IMG/VR virus record: IMGVR_UViG_3300035034_002381
Location: 109,507-173,506 of that record
Reading direction: 5' to 3' (one strand)
Origin: a virus
Length of the DNA stretch: 64,000 nt
This document shows positions 58,763-64,000 of the stretch, one piece after another. Below the pieces are notes generated by a model that worked only from the letters and a program-made list of their open reading frames with translations, was not told where the DNA came from and did not search any database. The translations under genes and the position numbers were made by a program. The first letter of the stretch is position 1, and every line of letters begins with the position of its first letter.

Positions 58763-61700
58763 ATGGCTACTCCATCAGAAAAAATGCTAAATGCGTTATT
58801 AGGCTCGGTTCAAAGAATCGAGAAAATAATTTCGCAAAAGACTTCAGACTCCAAAAAGGCTGAAACAAGTTCTGTTGACCCATCAATTTTTTCTTCAGGA
58901 TTTGGTGGGATGGCTAAATCATTAGAAAAAATTGAGTCTGAATCCCGAAAAACCAACGATCTTCTAAGAGAACTTATTGAAATTAATTCAATGAGAAACA
59001 AAGATATTCTTGCTGATATAAGTGATGGTGCAAGCAAAATCAATAAGCTTGTTCAATCGTTACCTAAATTTTTTAGTGCGATTAAGAATATTAGCAAACT
59101 ACCTGAAAATTCTGTTGATAGACTCAAGAATGTTCTGATGTTAACAGCATTTATTGATCCTGAAACTGGTGATCCTTTAGTAGATCAAAACCAATTAGAC
59201 AAGGCAGCCAAACTAATGGAAAATATTCATTCATTAGCCGGAGGTATTATTAAGTATGGTTTAGCTATGTCAGCATTCTTAATTATCTCACCATTAGCAA
59301 TCGCGGGCGCTGCTGCTTTCGGTCTTTCTCTAAGATTACTTGACCTTGCCATGGGGAAACATATTGATACCGAAAGAATTAGTGAATCAATGGGTGGGTT
59401 AAAAGATTTAGGTATGGCAATAGCTTTATTTGGTATTACAATGGTCGGATTTAGTTATGTTCTTCCACAAATTGCCAAAGGAGCTTTAGGTTTTATTACA
59501 GTAGTTGCAGGATTAGGTGTAGCACTTTGGACTTTATCAAAAGTATTACAATGGGGATCAGGAGGATTTAGAGATACCAGCCCATTAAAAACTCTATCAC
59601 ATCTAGGATATAGTATAGCTGTTTTCGGTGTCACTATGGCATTAATGTCTTATGCCGCTCCTCAAATATTTGCTGGAGCATTAGTATTCACAACAGTAGT
59701 CGCTACTTTAGGTCTTACTGTTTTCTTACTTTATAAAGTATTAGGTAATAATAAACTTTTTGGTGGTAAAGATAGTGCAGTCAAAAGTTCTGGTCCATTA
59801 TCGACATTAATTAAACTTGGGTGGTCCATTGCAGCATTTTCGGCATCACTAGTCTTGGTAGGTTTGTTTGTTAAACCTTTTGCACTTGGTGCTCTTGCCG
59901 TCACATTAGCGATAAGTGCAATGGGAATATCATTAAGGCTTTTAGGTAATGCATCAGCAAGAAGAGGAACACAAAATCTTCAAAGACTTTCTATATCTCT
60001 TGGAATATTTACATTAGTGATGGCAGGTTGGGTACATTTAGTACAACCTAAACTTACATGGGAAGGACTTGGAATGTTAGGCGCTGCAATTGGTGGAATG
60101 GGCTTAATCGCGACTGTATTAGGTTTACCTGCAGTCGATAAATCTGCCAAAAAGGGTGCAGCCAATTTGATTTTATTAGGTGGCGCATTAGCTACCTTCT
60201 CAATAGGTTTAGCAATCTATGCACAATTAGCTGCCGAAAAACTTTCATGGGATTCACTAGCGATGTTAGGAGCAACAATAGGGACCATGGCACTTGTGGG
60301 TACTATACTAGGAATACCCGCAGTTTTTCCTTTAGTACTTTCTGGTTCAATAGCCTTAATTGCTTTGGGTGCTTCATTAACAGCATTTTCAATAGGATTA
60401 GGAGTTTATGCAAATACTGTTGCTGGTAAAATGACCATGACAGACTTAGCGATATTAGCAGGTACAGTAACAGCAATGGGATTAATTGGAAGTGTTGTAG
60501 GTATCATTTCGCCATTAGTAATCGCAGGTTCAGCAGCGTTAGTTGTGGCAGGAGGCGCGCTAATATCAATTTCTACTGGGTTGTCTATATTCGCGAAATC
60601 TAACTTTACTAAAGAAAACGGGGAAAATCTTAATTATGCTTTACGCAGTATGATGGCAGGATTCTTAGGATATGAATCATTAGACGATGTCGGACTTTCT
60701 TCATTGGCAAAAGTTCCAGTTCAGGCTGGGCTGGTCGCAACAATGTCAGCTTCCATGTTATTAGCTTCATCTGCATTGCTTCCAATTACTAAATCATTAA
60801 AAATATTTAAAGAAGCTAATTGGCAAGAAGGCGATTCTAAAATACTCAAAGAAGTTATCGGGTCAATTATCGGTGCGTTTACTGAAAACTTGAAAGATGT
60901 TGATTGGGTAGATCTTTGGTTTGGTTTGAATTCTTTAAACAATGTTGGAAACGTACTTACTGGTTTGGCAGAAGGAGTCGGTGCGTTTGCTAATTTATCT
61001 TTTATTGAACAAGAATTTGATGAAAAGGCAGGGAAATTAATTCCTAAAAGAGTAGTTAGGCTTTCCTCGCCAGATATCACAAATGCGGGTATATCTATTG
61101 GAAATGTAATTACTGCTATGGTTGAACCTGTTGCAAAATTCGGAAATGAAATTACCTCAGGCATTGGATCATTCATTGGTATTCCATTAGCAATAAACTC
61201 GCTTGAAACTTTAGGTTCAGGTTTAGTTAACTTAGCAACAGGAGTACAGGATTGGTCAAATATGACTGTGACTTCTTGGGGTGTACAAAAGGATCCTAAA
61301 ACTGGATTAAATAAATTAGTACCTACTGGAAAAACTAAATTGACTGACCCACAGTTAGATTCAGCAAAAAGTAACATTGGTAAAGTCTTACTAGCATTAA
61401 CAAAACCTTTAAGTGATTTCGGGAAAATATTCTCGTCTGATAGTGTATTAGATTTCTTTGGGGGATTAATTGATAAAACAAGCGTAGAAAAAGGAATTGC
61501 ATCAATGGCTTCATTAGGTACAGGCCTTGCTAACATGGCATTAGGAGTTTCTTACTGGGGAAATATGAAATATGCTCCAATGATTCTAGGTAAAAATAAA
61601 GAGACTGGTCTAAATGAATTAATGCCAGGTAAACCAATACCACTCGATATAGAAAATGCGGGAAAAAATATTGGTTCTGTTTTAACCGCATTGGCCAAAC

Positions 61701-62782
61701 CTTTAAGTGATTTTGGAAAAATATTTAGTGGTGGTGTTATTAGCGGTCTATCTGGTGGTGTTACAGGTGATGATATTATTACTGGTATCGAACAAATGGG
61801 AGTCATTTCTAATAATCTTGCAGAAATGGGAAAAATGGTGGGTTCTTGGAACAGATTTTCTTTCACTGAAATGGAAGTCAAAGATGGAAGATTAGTTCCT
61901 AAAAAAGTTCATCCCCTAGGAAGTGATGCGATTGAAGTTGCTCGACAAAATATTCTTAAAATCATAGGAATTTTACCTGAAGCCTTGGGCAAATATGATT
62001 CCATGGTCGAAGGATTAGGAATTGATCGAGAAGACATTGGGGGAATCATTTCTGAAATGTCAACTATTCAAAATACATTAGGATTTTTAGCTAAAGATAT
62101 TCAGGATAATTGGTCAGGTTCTGAAATGGTAGATTCTGCAAATAATTATAAACTTTGGTTATACGAAGTTGCTGATCCAATTATTGGACAAATGGCAGAT
62201 AGATACAAACATCTAGGTCAGAGTATTACATTATTCGATAAGCATTTCAGTAATTTTAATAAGCCAGTAAAATCTAAAGAATATCATACATTCACTGATA
62301 AGTTAATTCAGTTATCTCAGCATGCAAAAGACTTTAAACTTTTTGCAGATTCCTTTGATAGAATGGCTGATTCAATGGGTAAGTTTTCGAAAAACTTTTC
62401 CGTTATGAATGCAGATGGTCTGGCAGCATTTTCAATATGGACAGATAGTTTATTACAAGCAATAGAAGTAGGAAAAGAAGGTGACGCATTTGGTAATTTC
62501 TTAGATTCTGCAGACACAGCAGTAAATTCGGCATTTAAATTTGGGAACAAAAAACTCGGTTTTTCTGATGATAATGAAGTAAGCCAAGGTGATAAAAAAT
62601 CTGTAATAGATCAAACATTAGCCCAAAATGATAGCCAACAAGCTAGAGAAATTAGAAAACTTAACTCGTCTATAATTTCCCTACATAATGAAATTTCAAC
62701 ATTAAAGGCAGTAATGTCAGGTACACTGGATGTTAATATAGAAAGTGTAAGTTCAGTAGCAAAATTTAAAATAGATGAATAG
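58763..62782 (+). CDS. Tape measure protein with two sets of internal repeats
   Basis: The 1339-residue protein sets tail length and probably helps DNA entry. After an N-terminal coiled coil, residues 160-610 hold seven hydrophobic units of about 55-90 residues, each like 'L..LG.SIA.FG..M' (LKDLGMAIALFGITM, LSHLGYSIAVFGVTM, LIKLGWSIAAFSASL, ALIALGASLTAFSIGL). Residues 710-1075 hold four units of about 110 residues with NIGxVLxALxKPLSDFGKIF. T4's tape measure gp29 has 590 residues, so this tail may be longer. The first block could form membrane-spanning hairpins on ejection. Confidence 0.85.
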   Translation: MATPSEKMLNALLGSVQRIEKIISQKTSDSKKAETSSVDPSIFSSGFGGMAKSLEKIESESRKTNDLLRELIEINSMRNKDILADISDGASKINKLVQSLPKFFSAIKNISKLPENSVDRLKNVLMLTAFIDPETGDPLVDQNQLDKAAKLMENIHSLAGGIIKYGLAMSAFLIISPLAIAGAAAFGLSLRLLDLAMGKHIDTERISESMGGLKDLGMAIALFGITMVGFSYVLPQIAKGALGFITVVAGLGVALWTLSKVLQWGSGGFRDTSPLKTLSHLGYSIAVFGVTMALMSYAAPQIFAGALVFTTVVATLGLTVFLLYKVLGNNKLFGGKDSAVKSSGPLSTLIKLGWSIAAFSASLVLVGLFVKPFALGALAVTLAISAMGISLRLLGNASARRGTQNLQRLSISLGIFTLVMAGWVHLVQPKLTWEGLGMLGAAIGGMGLIATVLGLPAVDKSAKKGAANLILLGGALATFSIGLAIYAQLAAEKLSWDSLAMLGATIGTMALVGTILGIPAVFPLVLSGSIALIALGASLTAFSIGLGVYANTVAGKMTMTDLAILAGTVTAMGLIGSVVGIISPLVIAGSAALVVAGGALISISTGLSIFAKSNFTKENGENLNYALRSMMAGFLGYESLDDVGLSSLAKVPVQAGLVATMSASMLLASSALLPITKSLKIFKEANWQEGDSKILKEVIGSIIGAFTENLKDVDWVDLWFGLNSLNNVGNVLTGLAEGVGAFANLSFIEQEFDEKAGKLIPKRVVRLSSPDITNAGISIGNVITAMVEPVAKFGNEITSGIGSFIGIPLAINSLETLGSGLVNLATGVQDWSNMTVTSWGVQKDPKTGLNKLVPTGKTKLTDPQLDSAKSNIGKVLLALTKPLSDFGKIFSSDSVLDFFGGLIDKTSVEKGIASMASLGTGLANMALGVSYWGNMKYAPMILGKNKETGLNELMPGKPIPLDIENAGKNIGSVLTALAKPLSDFGKIFSGGVISGLSGGVTGDDIITGIEQMGVISNNLAEMGKMVGSWNRFSFTEMEVKDGRLVPKKVHPLGSDAIEVARQNILKIIGILPEALGKYDSMVEGLGIDREDIGGIISEMSTIQNTLGFLAKDIQDNWSGSEMVDSANNYKLWLYEVADPIIGQMADRYKHLGQSITLFDKHFSNFNKPVKSKEYHTFTDKLIQLSQHAKDFKLFADSFDRMADSMGKFSKNFSVMNADGLAAFSIWTDSLLQAIEVGKEGDAFGNFLDSADTAVNSAFKFGNKKLGFSDDNEVSQGDKKSVIDQTLAQNDSQQAREIRKLNSSIISLHNEISTLKAVMSGTLDVNIESVSSVAKFKIDE

Positions 62783-63095
62783 AATTAAAACGTTTAAACA
62801 ATTTCTTTTTGAGAAAAATACATCAGAATATGAACCGCCGAAACATTTGGTTTCTCCAGCATTAGATCCAGAAACACAAGAACCTGATGATAAGATGTAT
62901 GATTATATGCGTGGTGAACTTGACAAGACTACAAAATACTTTGAACCTAGTATAAGCTCGATCGATGAAAAAATCAAAGGTGATTCTATTGAATGTGATA
63001 ATTGTGGATGGACATGGGAGATAAAAGAAGGTGGAAGTGATTTGTTTGTTTGTCATGAATGTGGACACGATAATTTAAATAAAGTTAACATTTAG
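62775..63095 (+). CDS. CTS-bearing zinc-ribbon protein
   Basis: 106 residues. MNRIKTFKQFLFEKN is a CTS-like start with a possible cut after LFE at 13. The C-terminal ribbon has four Cys: CDNCGWTWEIKEGG and CHECGHDN. It overlaps the tape measure gene by eight bases. The zinc ribbon may bind nucleic acid. Role unknown. Confidence 0.6.
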   Translation: MNRIKTFKQFLFEKNTSEYEPPKHLVSPALDPETQEPDDKMYDYMRGELDKTTKYFEPSISSIDEKIKGDSIECDNCGWTWEIKEGGSDLFVCHECGHDNLNKVNI

Positions 63096-63127
63096 ATAAT
63101 ACTACTTTCGAATATTTTATTTACTTT

Positions 63128-63135
63128 TATAAATA
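63128..63135 (+). promoter_or_regulatory. T4-type late promoter sequence TATAAATA
   Basis: An exact TATAAATA, the T4 late consensus, 24 bases before the ATG at 63159 and 53 before the ATG at 63188. Confidence 0.4.
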
Positions 63136-63187
63136 CAATCATTCATTAAAATTATCAAATGTCAAAAACAAAAACTTACCAATCAAC

Positions 63188-63742
63188 ATGGGGGTCACTC
63201 AATTCTACGAATCTTCTAGAAGTTGTCAACAATGTATTTTAGAACGTAGACGAAAAAGATATGCAAATCCAGAAAAAAGAGCGATGGATGGCAAGTATCA
63301 AGAATCTTGGTTAGAAAAAAATCCAGGATACATGAAACAAAATGACGCTGAACGCAGAGAGGCAACTAAAAAGAAAAAACAGACTATCTATAGTAAATTA
63401 ATAGATAGAATTAATCGACTTGTTGATCATTATCAAATTGAGTTTCCTACCAATGTGATAATGCTAAAAATTAAAGCTGATAAGACTCCCGAAGAAAACT
63501 TTGGTTCTATCTATCAAGCTTATTTAAGACGTGTTAAATCTAATGTTAAGAATTATGAACAATTTAGATTGACTGGTGTTTACACACATGAGTATCGCCA
63601 TACCGTACCTAAACAAGAATGGGAAGGCAATTTCCGCCCAAATTACTCTCAACTACCACAAAATATCAAAGATCAATTAAAACAAGAAGCGATCGACAAC
63701 GGCCAACAAATATTTGAAAAATTAGTAAAATCTGAATCATAA
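63188..63742 (+). CDS. Hypothetical basic protein with Cys pair
   Basis: 184 residues with an early CQQCILERRRKRY, then WLEKNPGYMKQNDAERRE and a helical, basic body. The pattern is a little like HNH-type phage nucleases, but no catalytic His pair is visible. An ATG at 63159 (MSKTKTYQSTWG) leads in a frame that would join this one if the G5 run at 63190-63194 had one more G, giving a longer start. I keep 63188 as the safe start. Confidence 0.5.
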   Translation: MGVTQFYESSRSCQQCILERRRKRYANPEKRAMDGKYQESWLEKNPGYMKQNDAERREATKKKKQTIYSKLIDRINRLVDHYQIEFPTNVIMLKIKADKTPEENFGSIYQAYLRRVKSNVKNYEQFRLTGVYTHEYRHTVPKQEWEGNFRPNYSQLPQNIKDQLKQEAIDNGQQIFEKLVKSES

Positions 63743-63753
63743 ACAAAATTCGA

Positions 63754-63878
63754 ATGGAAAACGAATCAATAGATTAAAAGACATTAGATTAAGTAATCTA
63801 GAAAAGGCCCGAAATACTTTTATAGCCATAAGTATTACTTTTGCAATTTGTTTAAGTGCCGTAATTTTAGAATTATGA
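63754..63878 (+). pseudogene. Small membrane protein, one base out of frame
   Basis: ATG at 63754 gives MENESID and stops at once. The -1 frame then reads LKDIRLSNLEKARNTFIAIS and a hydrophobic helix ITFAICLSAVILEL, ending in TGA at 63876-63878 that overlaps the next ATG. One extra T at 63774-63775 would give a 41-residue single-pass membrane protein. Confidence 0.5.
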
Positions 63879-64000
63879 AATACCGAATTACAATTAGAAC
63901 TTACTATGGCTCATTTGAAATTGATGACATTGAGGCAGAAGATGAAGATGATGCTTTTGACAAAGCTTGTGAAGAAGCAAAGAAAGAAATTGATTGTGCT
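63875..64000 (+). CDS. Acidic protein, 5' part only
   Basis: The frame MKYRITIRTYYGSFEIDDIE runs off the right edge after 42 codons. It starts as a beta strand and then is acidic (AEDEDDAFDKACEEAKKEID). It resembles the beginning of small phage proteins of unknown role. Confidence 0.5.
   Translation, partial: MKYRITIRTYYGSFEIDDIEAEDEDDAFDKACEEAKKEIDCA

Noticed and set aside
60721-61536. 271-residue minus-strand ORF inside the tape measure
   Set aside because: It lies wholly within a strongly supported + strand gene and has no recognisable domain; all real genes in the window are on the + strand.

Overview
The window is a continuous stretch of a large T4-like myovirus genome (Caudoviricetes). 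Nearly every T4 replication, recombination and nucleotide-metabolism gene can be recognised: gp32, gp61, UvsY, UvsW, gp43 (in two pieces), NrdA/NrdB, topoisomerase gp39/gp52, gp45, UvsX, gp41, gp46/47, gp44, RNase H, probably gp62, and late sigma gp55. A block of virion genes is also present (gp15, gp4, gp20, gp14-like, gp16, gp17, gp18, gp19, gp26-like, tape measure). The DNA is very AT-rich, all genes lie on the + strand, and many overlap as ATGA or TAATG. Most start codons follow A-rich leaders without a Shine-Dalgarno sequence. That points to a Bacteroidota host (inference). No tRNA genes, CRISPR arrays or integrase were seen.

Layout. 0-6.8 kb: RuvC-like nuclease, small ORFs, gp32, primase gp61, UvsY, a GIY-YIG homing endonuclease, then UvsW, which is frameshifted at an A12 run. 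6.8-14.3 kb: an accessory cluster in which most proteins begin with an 'MKxxxxFxxFxNE' peptide like the T4 capsid-targeting sequence. It includes a KxDG ligase-fold protein, a Pol-beta-type nucleotidyltransferase, an HIGH-motif NMNAT-like enzyme, a ligase/nucleotidyltransferase fusion and a probable cleavable polyprotein. 14.5-34.7 kb: replication and nucleotide metabolism. The N-terminal half of DNA polymerase (43A) lies about 11 kb from its C-terminal half (43B). Between them are nrdB, nrdA, an NAD-type DNA ligase, a YqeY-like protein, topoisomerase II and the clamp. UvsX, gp41, gp47 and gp46 follow. 34.7-43.9 kb: gp15-like protein, a large acidic protein with repeats, gp55, gp4, gp20, then a membrane-anchored glycosyltransferase and a Stf0-type sulfotransferase. 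44-48.5 kb: gp44, KTSC protein, RNase H, probable gp62 and a degenerate patch. 48.5-64 kb: neck, terminase, sheath, tube, hub and tape-measure genes.

Regulation. Eight intergenic sites share AAC(T/A)(T/A), exactly 14 bases, then AATATAA (or a close variant), and sit just upstream of replication operons. The layout resembles T4 middle promoters. A second motif, close to AGATATATAC, precedes several structural genes and is a candidate late promoter for the gp55-type sigma factor. Hairpins with T runs mark several operon ends.

How it fits together. The replication genes form a nearly complete T4-type replisome plus dNTP supply. The unusual part is the set of CTS-bearing proteins. If the CTS reading is right, this phage packs a group of nucleotidyltransferase-type enzymes and small basic or acidic proteins into its head for delivery with the DNA. 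Several genes (uvsW and a number of small ORFs) are open only if a one-base indel is assumed. These are either assembly errors, slippage sites or decaying genes.
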